DNA of 64,000 nucleotides, from the NCBI GenBank assembly GCA_964019695.1, contig OZ026531.1:6767701-6831700 (forward strand). The letters are read 5' to 3'. Shown here piece after piece: positions 1 to 10,503 of the stretch. The stretch comes from Loripinus fragilis (taxonomy: Eukaryota; Mollusca; Bivalvia; Lucinida; Lucinidae). Every line of letters starts with the position of its first letter. The first letter of the stretch is position 1. The position numbers and the translations under genes were made by a program. The notes below the pieces were generated by a model. The model made no database searches. It was given only the letters and a program-made list of their open reading frames with translations, and was not told where the DNA came from.

Positions 1-95
1 GTCGGACCTGATCAGGGTCCAAACTGTTTGCAAATGTTATCAGCAGACAACACTTATAGGCTTTAGGCATTGGATTTGATAAATGCACGTTTTCT
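1..95. repeat. Partial copy of TTAACTCTTTGC dispersed repeat
   Basis: The stretch with 'gggtccaaactgtttgc' followed by 'tcagcagacaacact' matches the inner end of repeats at 6692-6907, 8273-8702 and 8697-8917. Only one end is present; the window starts inside it. No coding potential is visible. Confidence 0.5.
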
Positions 96-487
96 GTCAG
101 AGAAATGGTAGGTAACCAAATGTCAGTCCTCTCTGCATTATACCATGCCAAATCCCTGCCCCACGTACACCTATAGGAATTGGGTGTAGGGGTCAGTCTG
201 CAATGCAACAAAATCAGGTTTTCTTGTGACTATAGGCCTAATATTTGTGTTGCATGCAAAAAAACAAAGGTGCAGATCTGCTTGCTCATATTGCAGTCAT
301 ATCAGCACCACCCTCGGTACCGTAACCCAGGTGTGACCCATTCCATACCCACTGCATTCATGGGTCATGGATAATCAGCACCAATAATTTCCTGTTTAAT
401 CTAAGACAGTATACCTTCACTCACTCCAGTTTATGAGATTATATCTAGTTTCTGTAGCTGGACATAGACAATCTTACATGAGCAGTC

Positions 488-643
488 ATGTATTATTGAA
501 TTTATTAAACATAAAGGCTCTGCAAGCCTTGCATTTTCTCTCTATTCCCCAACTTAGTTGGGAAATAGATAGAAAATGCAAGGCTTGCAGAGCCTTTATA
601 TTATATCACTTTTTCGCAACAAGTTTAATAAATTCAATAATAT
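488..643. mobile_element. Foldback MITE, TATTATTGAATTT family (copy 1)
   Basis: Outer inverted ends (tattattgaatttattaaac near 490, gtttaataaattcaataata near 622) enclose a near-perfect palindrome at 512-598 with arms of about 43 nt. Related copies lie at 1262-1372, 4168-4282, 7575-7720 and 36290-36415. No ORF encodes a transposase, so this is a non-autonomous element. Confidence 0.7.
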
Positions 644-760
644 AGGAGCTGGACTGTTACTCTATCATATGACATTAAAATTACTTTGAAAAATAGTGAG
701 TATGAAATTGCATTTTTAGCTGAAAGCATTCAGATTTTGTCATTTATGTACCCAACATCA

Positions 761-905
761 GGCCCCCAGATAAGAGTGTGTAACAGAAAATTATATTTCT
801 TATTTCTCAACCAAAACATATGTTGTGGGTACTCAAAAGAACCGTCTCAAAACACATGTTTTAACTGATGGGTAAGAAAATAATCGCATTTCTACGCCAA
901 ACTGG
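761..905. mobile_element. AGACGG-palindrome MITE (copy 1, one arm deleted)
   Basis: Starts 'ggcccccagataagagtg', then 'tttctcaaccaaaacatatg' and 'actcaaaagaaccgtctc', but passes straight to 'aaacacatgttttaactgat'. The second half of the central palindrome seen in copies at 1998, 8045 and 10318 is missing, consistent with deletion of one hairpin arm. Confidence 0.7.
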
Positions 906-967
906 CCCTACCCAACATTTATATGACCATCATTACATATTAAAACATAACATTACTAAATATGTAA

Positions 968-1410
968 ACCAGTAGTGGGATATCGATTTTAATACATGGT
1001 TTTATCACATGGCGTCCTCATTCATAAATGCCTACCATTGGGCTTGGAAGAGTAAACCATTGAAGTTGAAGTTGAAGATATGCCATGCATTAAAATCGAT
1101 AAACCACTAGTGGTTTACAGATTTCATAACCTTACGTATAATGACGTCTATTATAATGTATCGTTAAAGATGACAAAATCTCGACATGTTCATGCCAAAA
1201 AAAGTGATTTTTAATTAATTTTGATGTCGTGTGATAAACAGAATCCAACATTCGTGCCCCTGTATTATTGAATTTATTTAACTTGTTGCGAAAGTGATAA
1301 AATGCTTGGCAGGCCTCACATTTTATTGCTTTTCGCCAACTCGCTTAATAAATTTAAAAAAACATGAGCACTCATGTAAGATCCTCTATTTATATCACTC
1401 CCAGAAGGGA
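968..1410. repeat. Foldback plus TATTATTGAATTT family (copy 2)
   Basis: Positions 968-1002 and 1083-1118 are inverted copies of a 'ccactagtggtttac'-type sequence. After this come a degenerate spacer and the family core (1262-1372) with 'tattattgaatttatttaac' and its inverted partner. The same order (actagtggtttac, spacer, foldback core, 'gagcactcatgtaa') recurs at 4002-4305, so this is one composite element of about 320-440 bp. Confidence 0.6.
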
Positions 1411-1997
1411 TGTCGATATAACCTTACCTTAGTAAGTAACAAACTTCATACTACAGGTTTTCTTCCATTTCTTCACGCAAAGTTAGGTTAAATCATGACT
1501 AACATTGGCCCTTTTAATACTCAAAACCTGAAAACAGACAATATGGCAAACAGTGAAGATCCAGATGAAATACCATTGAATGTGACATTCTATCAGGGTC
1601 TGCACACTTTACTAAGAATAATTAAACCTTCAGGGACTAGGCCTATAAAATACAACTTCTACTTGGTGGCCAATAAGTTCATCTGTAAATGTTCTAAAAT
1701 TTCAAACACTACTCTCAATTAAAATGTCCGTTTTCAGGAAAATGATTGTCAGAATAGCAAACAGGGAAGACACTGATCAGATTCTTCAGAAGCAGTCTGA
1801 CCTGGTTCTAAGCTGCTTGTCCAGACCTATTTTGGCAGAAAACTAGTGTTAAGCAGTCGGATCTGGGTCTGCACTGTTTGTCTATGCCTTTATGGCAGGC
1901 AACTAGCTAGTGTTCGTAATTTTAGAACATTTACAATATACACAAAATTTCCCCATTTGTTTAATATTCATTTTCAAGATCTTTTACAAGTATTCAC

Positions 1998-2187
1998 AGG
2001 CCTTTAGTTAAGAGAGCGTACCAAAAAAATAATTTTCTTATTTCTCAACCAAAACATATGTTGTGGGTACTCAAAAGAACCGTCTCAATGAGACGGTTCT
2101 TTTGAGCACCCAAAACATATGTTAAAATTGATGGGTAAGAAAATATTTACAATTTTACGCTGAAAAGTTTTGTTTATCTAAACCTGT
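1998..2187. mobile_element. AGACGG-palindrome MITE (copy 2, complete)
   Basis: A complete copy. It has an end 'aggcctttagttaagag', then 'tttctcaaccaaaacatatg', then a central perfect palindrome built of 'ctcaaaagaaccgtctca' and its inverse, then 'gggtaagaaaat'. The arms would form a stable RNA or single-strand hairpin. Six other copies lie in this window. Confidence 0.8.
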
Positions 2188-2308
2188 GTTATTCATTCAC
2201 AAGATCTTTTACAAGTATTCCAGTTTCACTTCAATCATAAATCATTATTGTTTGTTATCGCATCCTTCAAAGTTTGCAGGCAATATTAAAATCCATGACA
2301 CATGTTAA

Positions 2309-2789
2309 GGCCAGAATTTTTTATTAGTTGATTTATGAACCCTCCTACTGTAATTTTCCGGAAAGTAGAAAAAAAAAAAATTAATAATTTAATATTTCTA
2401 AAAAAATTTTTTTATTTTATCCGCCGACTCTAAATATCAATTGTTTGGTTGAAATAAATAATATTTTTTTGAGGTTCTGTCTGTGCATTTTTGAGAGTGA
2501 CACTGTTAAAAGTGATTGCCCTGTCCAGATTTTTAGGAAAAAGATGAAATATTTAAAGATTACCTTACTAGTTTTACTGTTTGTTCTGGAGATATTAAAG
2601 AAAAATAATAAAAAAAAGCTCTATAAAAAAAAAAAAAATAAATAAAAATTAAAAAAAAATAAAAAAAAAAAAGCTCTGAAAATGACCAGTTAACTGGTTA
2701 TTTTCAGAGCTTTTTTGTTTATTTTTTTCGTCCCCCGACCATAAATCTGAAAAATTTCCCGTAAATCAACTAATAAAAAAATTCTGGCC
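2309..2789. mobile_element. TTAA-flanked MITE with terminal inverted repeats (copy 1)
   Basis: Terminal inverted repeats of about 27 bp start GGCCAGAATTTTTTATTAGT and are flanked on both sides by TTAA (2305-2308 and 2790-2793). Near the right end is a hairpin around 'gctctgaaaatgacc'. TTAA duplication is known for piggyBac and Kolobok superfamilies; which one applies cannot be told without a related transposase. No ORF of transposase type is inside. Confidence 0.85.
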
Positions 2790-2841
2790 TTAATATAGGA
2801 GACAGATGGCAATGACATGCACTATATTCCCAGCATTAAAT

Positions 2842-3053
2842 GGGCCTTGACATGAGAAAACCTGTCTTCAGGGGTTTACGAACAACACAGGCACAGACCA
2901 GCCTGCGCATCTGCGCAGTCTGATCAGCCTACCATATTTAACCTTGCTACAGGTAAAATTTCGATTTTCTAGCTAGTCTCTGTAGCTGAGGAGACCGGTT
3001 TGAAACTTGCTCTGACAGAAACCCCGAAGACAGGATTTCTCTCGACAAGGCCC
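2842..3053. mobile_element. GGGCCTTGAC-ended MITE (copy 1)
   Basis: Ends are inverted: 'gggccttgacatgagaaaac' at the left and 'ctctcgacaaggccc' at the right, each next to an 'acaggnnttctc / aaccccgaagacagg'-type block. The inside carries 'cagcctgcgcatctgcgcag' and 'tctgatcag', which recur in many places in the window. About 212 bp, no ORF. Confidence 0.75.
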
Positions 3054-3548
3054 AAATATTGTACCATATTTATACTAACATGGCCTATATTGCCAGGAAT
3101 TTATACTAGAGACACCGTAGCAACATTTTGAGAATCTTAGTGATTTCTGAATTTTCTGTGTCATCCTTCCCGATGCATCCTGATTTGATAATATAGGTCA
3201 CATTGGGACGAATCGTGGTGAATCGTAGCCAGAATCTTTAATGTGTAACTGGGGCTTAACAGGATGTCTTTTTTTTTCATAATCTAATTTTGATTCATGA
3301 ATTTACTGAAATTATAAAATGACAAATATGTTTACAAAAACATATTGTGGGTATCAGTAACATATCCTATTTGAGAACAATAAGACGTACTTGGACAATA
3401 CCTGGTGGTAAATTGTCTCCCCTTTCAATAGTACTTAGATAAGCAGCTCATTTCATCTTGAGAACGTGGCCATCCGTAATATAGATAAGAGGCCTGAAAA
3501 TAAAAGTGTATCCACTTAACTCTTTTAGCTTTACATGAATTTATAAAA

Positions 3549-3775
3549 TGGGTCTTGACAAAACCTGTGTTTGGGGTTCCCGACAAAGCAAGATTCAAAC
3601 CAGTATACTTAGCTACAGAGACTAGCTAGAAAATTGAAATTTCGCTTACAGCAAGTTTATACATGTATATAATACTTTCCAATAAGGCGCTGATCAGTCT
3701 GTGCGGATGTGTAGGCTGGTCTGCACCTTTGTTGTTCGCAAACCCCGAAGACAGGTTTTCTAACGCTAAGGCCCA
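3549..3775. mobile_element. GGGCCTTGAC-ended MITE (copy 2, inverted orientation)
   Basis: Begins 'gggtcttgacaaaacctgtg' and ends 'aaccccgaagacaggttttc' ... 'taaggccc'. The internal 'gcgctgatcagtctgtgcgg' block is reversed relative to copy 1, which gives the orientation. Confidence 0.7.
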
Positions 3776-4001
3776 AATGAGGACCTAGACTAATCCATCC
3801 TGTGTGTTATCAATAACTGAAGGAGGCAAACGCCAGAGACTATTTTGTTTGCACATGGTTTTCGGGGAATTAGACAATTTTGAAAAAAATGGTATCTTAT
3901 TTTCATAAAAAAAATGTTGTCCAATAATATACTGAAGGACTTTAAATACCCAACATTTACTTCCCTTTGTCATATGAGGTTGTGTCTGGGAGTGAAATTA
4001 C

Positions 4002-4305
4002 ACCATGCATTAAAATTGATAAACTACTAGTGGTTTACAGATTAACAGGAAACGTTATGAAATGACGCTTTAACGTCACGCATATGGCAAGCCCTAACGT
4101 TTGCACGCCAAAAATATTATTAAAATAATTTTAATGTCATATGATTAATAGAATCTAACATTCATGCTCCTGTATTATTGAATTTATTAAACTTGTTGCA
4201 AAAAAGAGATAAAATGCTCAGCAAGCCTCGCACTTTATCTCTTTTCCCCAACTTGTTTGATAAATTAAATACAACATGAGCACTCATGTAAAAGCCTCTA
4301 TTTAT
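4002..4305. mobile_element. Composite TATTATTGAATTT foldback element (copy 3)
   Basis: Same order as the 1083-1410 copy: 'actagtggtttacag', spacer, 'gtcatatgattaatagaatc', then 'tattattgaatttattaaac', an 'agagataaaatgc' arm, its inverse, and 'gagcactcatgtaa'. No ORF of note. Confidence 0.65.
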
Positions 4306-4809
4306 ATCTTTGAAAAGACAGTTGAATGTAAACTTCTTTTGCTTCAATGATGTCATCATGAGTTGGTTTCATCAGCAAACACTTTAGTTTTTATTGTACA
4401 ACTTAGTGCTTCGTATAAAGTTTGGTCACTGAAACATTTCTTAAGTCAAGGAGATTTTAAGCCATAGACTGATAGGGTAAAAACAGATAAACGTCAAATA
4501 AGCAAACAGGCTGTATCCCAGATCTCACAGCCAAACAATATAAGAGTGATTCCTCGATGACTAAGGAGGTCCATGACACAAATTTGATACTTCTTGTGCT
4601 TCTTGATTTACAGAAATAGGGAATCTTTCACTCAGATAACATTTTGTTACATGAAACAATTGACCCCTATCTCAAAAAGTTAACATTTTCAATTCATTAT
4701 ATTCAAGTTAATTGGACAATTTTTTAATGTGTTACCTATTAAAAATGAACACTCTTTAACATACATCCATATATTGCATATTGCAGTCAATTATTATTTA
4801 TTTTAGAAT

Positions 4810-4978
4810 TAGACTGGCTCCAGTACTTAAAACAATTTTTCATCAATGTGTCATATCATATATTTGTAGCCAGTCTAACCCTGATGACCGAGCCATCAGT
4901 TAGACTGGCTACAAGTATATGATATGACACATTGATGAAAAATTGTTTTAAGGACTGGAGCCAGTCTATTTTAGAATA
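4810..4978. mobile_element. 169-bp foldback MITE with perfect 9-bp target duplication
   Basis: The element starts TAGACTGGCTCC and ends GGAGCCAGTCTA. The two arms are about 70 nt long with only about two mismatches, separated by an 18-20 nt loop. It is flanked by the direct repeat TTTTAGAAT at 4801-4809 and 4979-4987. A 9-bp duplication is typical of Mutator-like elements, but other superfamilies are possible. The high arm identity suggests a young insertion or arm conversion. Confidence 0.85.
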
Positions 4979-5085
4979 TCAGCTGATGTATATAAATTTC
5001 TTGCCTATTCTATCTGGGATTCTATGGCTGTCTCAGGTCCCCAAGTTATCCCCAACCCCCATTTGGGAGAAAAGGTAAACCAGGT

Positions 5086-5312
5086 CCCAAGGTTATAAAA
5101 CTTTTTCATGCTCAGCTCTACTGAGCATATGAAATTTAATTATTTATTCTGCTCATAAATGTTAAAATGCCAACAATTGAATTGTTGGCATTTCAACATT
5201 TATTTGCAGGATATATGCAACAGCTTAGTGTTTTAAGAATTTTACTTTCTATAAGCAGTTGAAATTTCATGCTTGGCTGAGTGGAGCATGAAAAAAGTTT
5301 AGAACCTCAGGG
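5086..5312. mobile_element. Palindromic MITE
   Basis: Inverted ends contain 'aactttttcatgctcagc' at the left and 'gctgagtggagcatgaaaaa' at the right. The centre is a strong hairpin, 'aatgccaacaatt' with its inverse. It is about 227 bp and has no ORF. Confidence 0.7.
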
Positions 5313-5695
5313 CCAGGCATGAAACTCATGACCCCATTCCAAATCTATACACATCAGACTGGCTACTGATAAACTCTAAAGCCATCCTTCTACACAACAA
5401 ATGTAGGTCAATTTTGTCTCCTGAGCACAGTAATATTTAATACCAGACCAAAATTGCCAGACAATTGTCAACAGAACGAAATAGAACTCAATTACTATGA
5501 CAACTGCATAATTCCCTTGTGTTTCAGCTTCATTATTACACAGTGCTTACTCTTTGTGTGCTGGGTAATTTTGCATGCTTTTTTGGTGTGCTGATATTTT
5601 TGGCAAAATTAACATTTTCAAAAAGATCTTTCAGGAAAACAATCAGAGTGTAATACAATTTTAATCCAGATCAGGAACAAAATTTTGTTGAGATT

Positions 5696-5999
5696 CATGC
5701 ACGAATCCAGAAAGTTTTGTCAGAGGGGGTTAAACTCTGGCAACATTTTTTTTTAGTTGATGAGGGGAGATAGGATCAAAATCCACTAAAAGCAGGCCAT
5801 CATTGGCCCACCAGCGAAACACCATTTCAATGGCGTTTCGTTGGTGTGCCAATGACAGCCCAATTTTGTTTGCTGGCTTAGTAGCTTTGTGATTTTTTAT
5901 GGGATACGGACCAGTATTGCTAAGAAACCCTTTAGTTTTTTTATTTTACAGGGAGGGGGGGGGGGTCCAGACCTGTCCCCCCTCTCTGGATCTGCGCAT
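5696..5999. mobile_element. CATGCGCGGATCCAGA-ended MITE (copy 1)
   Basis: Inverted ends 'catgcacgaatccaga' and 'tctggatctgcgcat' enclose G-runs, an 'agggggggggggtcc' tract and an internal hairpin based on 'ggcccaccagcgaaac'. A better preserved copy lies at 29125-29435; fragments lie at 12840-13055, 42590-42660, 54960-55100 and 61113-61279. Confidence 0.7.
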
Positions 6000-6393
6000 T
6001 AGATTGCTTTGTATCCAAAATCATGTTTGCAACGGTTATCACTAGACTTTGATTATCATTTCGATCTACACAGTTGCCAAAAAAGTGTTTAGCGAATATA
6101 CACGTAGTTTAGTTCCTTCATAATACACCTCATTATAATACAGTTTGGATATAACATGCACACATTTACGGCTCTCAAACTTTTTTACCATGGAATACCA
6201 CAAAGGAATTATATAAAAATGATCATGCATGAATTGGTCAATTTCCTATAATTCCTTTGTAAAATTGTCCCTTAAAAATATGGTTCACTGATAACACCGT
6301 CACTTCATATGGACATCGGGCATAGCGCTATATAAAGAGACTGTTCTGTTAGCAGGCAATGCCCTTATAAGGTTGAATATGGTTGGTCATCAC

Positions 6394-6572
6394 AGGGCCC
6401 ATAAGCAAATTTTTTCGGCGTAAAATTGTGATTATATACTTATCCATCAGTTTAAACATGTGTTTTGGGTACCCTCTGTCTCATTGAGACAGTTCTTTTG
6501 AGTACCCTCAACATATGTTTTGATTAAGAAATAATAAAACAATTCAGTTACACACTTTTATCTGGGGGCCTG
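6394..6572. mobile_element. AGACGG-palindrome MITE (copy 3, opposite orientation)
   Basis: Runs in the reverse direction to copies 1 and 2: 'ttatccatcagtttaaacat', a decayed palindrome 'ctgtctcattgagacagttc', then 'ttttgattaagaaata' and the end 'cacttttatctgggggcc'. Confidence 0.7.
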
Positions 6573-6691
6573 GTTAGCACAATGAGTTATGACTGACCCA
6601 GGCTGCTTTCTTCACCATTGGAGAAATGATTTTTTTTTCTTTTTCAAAAATCAAAAATTGTATGAAATATGATGACAATTGGAGATTCCAT

Positions 6692-6907
6692 GTTACCTCT
6701 TTGCATGCAGGGTAATTTTGTATGTTTAATATTTTACTGCTTGCTAATTTTTGTTACATATGTAAATTGATTTGTTAAAATTCTTTCAGTTTCATCAGAG
6801 TGTCAAACAGTTTGGACCCAAATCAGGCCTGAAATTTTGCCAATCCCAGTCTAGGTCTAAACTGCTTGCAAAGTTTATCAGCAGATAGCACTTGCAGGTA
6901 AAGAGTT
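6692..6907. repeat. TTAACTCTTTGC dispersed repeat
   Basis: Starts 'gttacctctttgcatgcag' and ends 'acttgcaggtaaagagtt', so the ends are inverted versions of 'aactctttgcatgc'. The inside has 'cagagtgtcaaacagtttgg'. Related copies lie at 8273-8702 and 8697-8917; fragments lie at 1-95, 5537-5690 and 48500-48630. Confidence 0.65.
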
Positions 6908-6984
6908 CACACAATCAATTAATTACCTGTCATTGACTGAAAATAGTTCCAAATTTAAGAATTTAGCCTCAATTACCCACCTTA

Positions 6985-7407
6985 GGCCAGAATTTTTTTA
7001 TTAGTTGATTTACGGGAATTTAGGGTCAGGGGGACAAAAAAAAAAAAAGCTCTGAAAATGACCAGTTGACTGGTCATTTTCAGATTTTTTTTTTTTTTCA
7101 GAGCTTTTTTTTAACATCTCCAGAAAAAAACAGTAAAACTAGGTAAACCAATAGTCTGTATTAAATCATTAAATATTTTATTATTTTTATAAAAAATCAG
7201 GACAGCACAATTACTTTTTACTGTGTCACTCTCAAAAACAAACAGATAGAACCTCAAAAATATGTTCTTTTTTTCAACGAAACAAATAATATTTAGAGTA
7301 GGTGGATAAAATAAAAAATTAATTTTAGAAATTAAATTTTTTTTTTTCTACTTTACGTTAAATTACAGTAGGAGGGCTTGTAAATCATATAATAAAAAAT
7401 TCTGGCC
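6985..7407. mobile_element. GGCCAGAATTTT MITE (copy 2) with rearranged flank
   Basis: Same inverted ends as 2309-2789 but opposite internal orientation. Unlike copy 1 it lacks clean TTAA on both sides. Instead a 19-bp direct repeat, GCCTCAATTACCCACCTTA, lies immediately left (6966-6984) and 3 bp to the right (7411-7429), where it continues into an intact TTAA. This suggests the right junction was remade after insertion. Confidence 0.75.
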
Positions 7408-7574
7408 TTGGCCTCAATTACCCACCTTAACTGAACAGTAAAGCAAAAATCCTTAGATATTTACCGATTCAAAGAGCTACAACAATAATGTGAGAGTTAT
7501 CTTCATTGTCTAGACCAGTACTCACAAAAACCTGCTCAAGTAAAAACCAACATCCTCTCAATCCTCACATAAAA

Positions 7575-7720
7575 TCACATATAAAAGGTCATATGATAAA
7601 CAGAATCTTACGATCATGATCATTTCATATCAAATTTATCAAACTCGCCAAAGCTCGTTTATAAATTTCATATGAAATGATCACTCGTATAAGATCCTCT
7701 ATCTATCTAAAACTGTGGGA
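7575..7720. repeat. Variant TATTATTGAATTT-family foldback
   Basis: It has the family lead 'gtcatatgataaacagaatc', then a palindrome based on 'atcatttcatatcaaattta' with its inverse, then 'actcgtataagatcctctat' as in the other copies. The arms differ from those at 512-598, so the loop and arms have been replaced while the flanks are conserved. Confidence 0.6.
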
Positions 7721-8044
7721 AGCTGATGAGTCATCATGATTCAGTTAAGACCAATAGCCCCACTATGTAGCAGTACATTAAAGTTTAATACCCCAGTAAG
7801 TACCAAAGTTGTATGGTTGTGCTGCCCAATATGTTGTCAGTACCCTGAATTTTCATAAATATACCATTCACCTGCAGTCGTAACATCCCAATGTCCCATG
7901 CAACTGAATTACACAAACTGTTGTCTAAGAAAAATGATAAAAAATGAATTATGATCATATATGATTATTGACGACTGACCTGTGATGTATGCCATCCTAC
8001 AAGTATCCTATTTATTACCATATAAAAATTATACTAGCAGCTAC

Positions 8045-8213
8045 AAGGCCTCGAGATAAGAGTGCGTACCAGAAAATTATTTTTCTAATTTCTCAACCAA
8101 AACATATGTTGTGGGTACTCAAAAGAACCGTCTCAATGAGAGGGTTCTTTTGAGCATCCAAAACATGTGTTTAAATTGATGGGTAAGAAAATAATCACAA
8201 GTTTACGCTAATT
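8045..8213. mobile_element. AGACGG-palindrome MITE (copy 4)
   Basis: Near-complete copy: 'aaggcctcgagataagag', 'tttctcaaccaaaacatatg', the palindrome 'gaaccgtctcaatgagaggg', 'aaattgatgggtaagaaaat'. One arm carries an A-to-G style change (gagagggttc), so pairing is imperfect. Confidence 0.75.
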
Positions 8214-8272
8214 TAATTTGCTTCACTGGCACGATGGGCTACCATAAAATAATATACCATAATATGTAGGCA

Positions 8273-8702
8273 TTAACTCTTTGCATGCTGGGATTTTTTT
8301 CATGATTTTTTATTGTCATCTGCTGTCTTTTTTCAAAAACATTTCAGGAACACTACCAGAGTTTTTGTTTGATTTGATTCTTTACGTCCCAGTCAACAAT
8401 CTTTCAGTTATATCTGGATGGATCTTCCTGAGTTGAACGGATGTACTAAGCTAGGATTTATGTGTCTAAATACTCTAGGACACAACGCAGTGACGCTGAA
8501 GAGGTTAGAACCCAGGGCCTTTAGGTCTCAAATCAAACACTCTACCACTATGCCACTGTGCTCCCACACTACCAGAGTGTCAAACGGTTTGGATCTAGAT
8601 CAGGGCCAACATTCTGTTGGTCCTCATCTGGGTCCAAACTTTTTTGTAAAGTTATATATGACAGCAGATGACAAATGTCACTACTGGCAAGGAAAGAGTT
8701 AA
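8273..8702. repeat. TTAACTCTTTGC repeat interrupted by a SINE
   Basis: Begins 'ttaactctttgcatgctgg' and ends 'ggcaaggaaagagttaa'. It is split at 'aacactaccagag' by the SINE at 8362-8565, which shows the repeat is older than the SINE. A second copy of the same repeat family follows directly and shares the 'gagttaa' junction. Confidence 0.7.
8362..8565 (-). mobile_element. tRNA-derived SINE with 12-bp target duplication
   Basis: Read on the minus strand it starts 'gggagcacagtggcatagtg'. It has a tRNA-like A box (tggcatagtggtagagtg), a degenerate B box (gggttctaacc), a body ending 'gactgggacgtaaag' and an A-rich tail. It is flanked by a perfect 12-bp direct repeat ACACTACCAGAG (8350-8361 and 8566-8577), the mark of LINE-driven insertion. 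A diverged relative with the same 3' body lies at 55997-56165. The 204-bp length fits a full-length SINE. Confidence 0.85.
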
Positions 8703-8917
8703 ACAAATGGCTTTGCACACTAGTTTTTTCACGATTTTTTATTGTCCACTGATTTATTTCTTTTCAAAATTAACATTCAAAATTTTTTTTTTCAGAAACT
8801 CTGTTAACATAATTCTTTCAGAAACTCCGTCAGTACCTATCAGTTTTGATTCAGATCTGGGTCCAAACTGTCAGCAAAGTTTTATTTAGCAGACAACACT
8901 CACAAGTAATGAGTTAA
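8697..8917. repeat. TTAACTCTTTGC repeat, tandem second copy
   Basis: Starts at the shared 'gagttaa', continues 'ggctttgcacactag', and ends 'acactcacaagtaatgagtt'. The inside has 'cagatctgggtccaaactgt' like the other copies. It lies head-to-tail with the preceding copy. Confidence 0.6.
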
Positions 8918-9245
8918 CAAAACAGCCTGCTAACAGTTCCCTGACTTTGACCCTACATAGGTTTCCTTATACAAGGTGAGTTATTGTGCGGTAATAAATT
9001 ACCTTTAAGAAAATTTTGAAAGCAAGGTAAATATTTAAAGATAGAAGTATGAAAATCTTCTTAAACTAAATATATAAATATAAATATGGTTGACCCAGAA
9101 AACTCCGGTGAAACACAAATCCATTTGCTCGAATGCACCACCACCCCCTCTGAATCTCCGCCGTGTACTTTACATATGTGAGGAGTACAGCACAGAGACC
9201 TGGGAATGAGGAGAGTCAATTTGGACCCCCTGTAGCGTATATTCT

Positions 9246-9357
9246 TATCCTTAAGTTTTAACTTATGTTGTGGGTACTCAAAAGAACCGTTTCTACCATT
9301 TTGGTTGAGAAATAAAAAAAAATAATTTTTGATTACGCACTCTTATCTAGACGCCTG
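9246..9357. mobile_element. AGACGG-palindrome MITE (copy 5, truncated)
   Basis: Contains 'acttatgttgtgggtactca', 'aaaagaaccgt', then 'ggttgagaaataaa' and the end 'cgcactcttatctagacgcc'. Most of one arm of the palindrome is lost. Confidence 0.65.
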
Positions 9358-9359
9358 AC

Positions 9360-10020
9360 TATATCCAATTACTAGAATGCACAATTTCCCTGTATAGGAA
9401 TTTATAATAACTGAACAACAATAGGAAGTTTCGGAATGATATAATATTCAATATTATATAAAATGCCAGAACAGGACATAACAAGAAGACATGTATAGCT
9501 CCAAATAAGTGTGCAAATAAGTGTGCATGTTTTTGATTCTCTGGTCAGCACATTTACTATATCAAAATAGCTTCTGGTCTTCCAAAGTCGCCTTTTCCGC
9601 CATTGTTGTTGTATTGGACTGGTTGAGAAATCAATACCAATGCGGCATTTATCATTAGTAATTACCACATGCACAGTCTAAATTGCAATATTTACTTCCC
9701 TTTACTAGGTTAAGCTAAATAAAGAAACGGTTATAAATAGTCAAAAATATCCGCAGATTTTTGACGCTGGGTGCATTTTTAAGGGACACCGATGGTAAAA
9801 TTGCCAAAATCCCCCAATGCCCCTCTCTAGGCACAACACTGCTAAATGGTTAAGAATTAACTAATAGCAGTATGGTACACCAGGTACAGTACCTGTATAA
9901 AGTTTATCCTATACCAGATCTAAGGACCTAATAAATGCACATGCTCCTTAAAGCATAAACGGAATATTTTATGAGTTTTGTATTTAGCTATATGAGCCTC
10001 TGATTTTACAGACTACATAT
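9360..10020. other. No recognisable gene or repeat
   Basis: Short open frames only, none with a recognisable domain. I see no clear repeat structure here. The next 140 bp (10025-10165) carry a fragment of the 'cagcctgcgcatc / tctgatcagtgcc' repeat. Confidence 0.3.
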
Positions 10021-10317
10021 CCAGTACATAAAATGCGAACAACAATGGCACAGACTACAGCCTGCGCATCCCCACAGTCTGATCAGTGCCTTTACTATTT
10101 GCTTTTTGGCTATTATAATTGCTAAACTTGTTCTGCGTAAAGTTTCAATATCCAATCTTTGCCCATCCACCCTGTCTGATCAGTACCTTTGATACTATCA
10201 TTCACTTTTTGGTTAGAATATACCCCTGCAGATGAACTTTTTTTGAATTTTAAAAAAAAATACTACCTACCTACCGAACTCTAAACCGGCAAAAAAAATA
10301 TTTTCTAAGCATGGCCC

Positions 10318-10503
10318 AGGCCTCTAGTTAAGTGTGAAATTAAAAATATATTTTTCCTATTTCTCAGTTTTCTACCAAAACACATGTTATGGGTACTCAA
10401 AAGAACCGTCTCAATGAGACGGTTCTTTTGAGCACCCAAAACCTATGTTTAAATTGGTGGATAAGAAATTATTTACAATTTTACATTTTTTTTATCTGGA
10501 CCT
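10318..10503. mobile_element. AGACGG-palindrome MITE (copy 6, complete)
   Basis: 'cctctagttaagtgtg', 'accaaaacacatgttatggg', an intact central palindrome 'aagaaccgtctcaatgagac' with its inverse, 'ggtggataagaaatta', ending 'tttatctggacc'. Confidence 0.75.
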
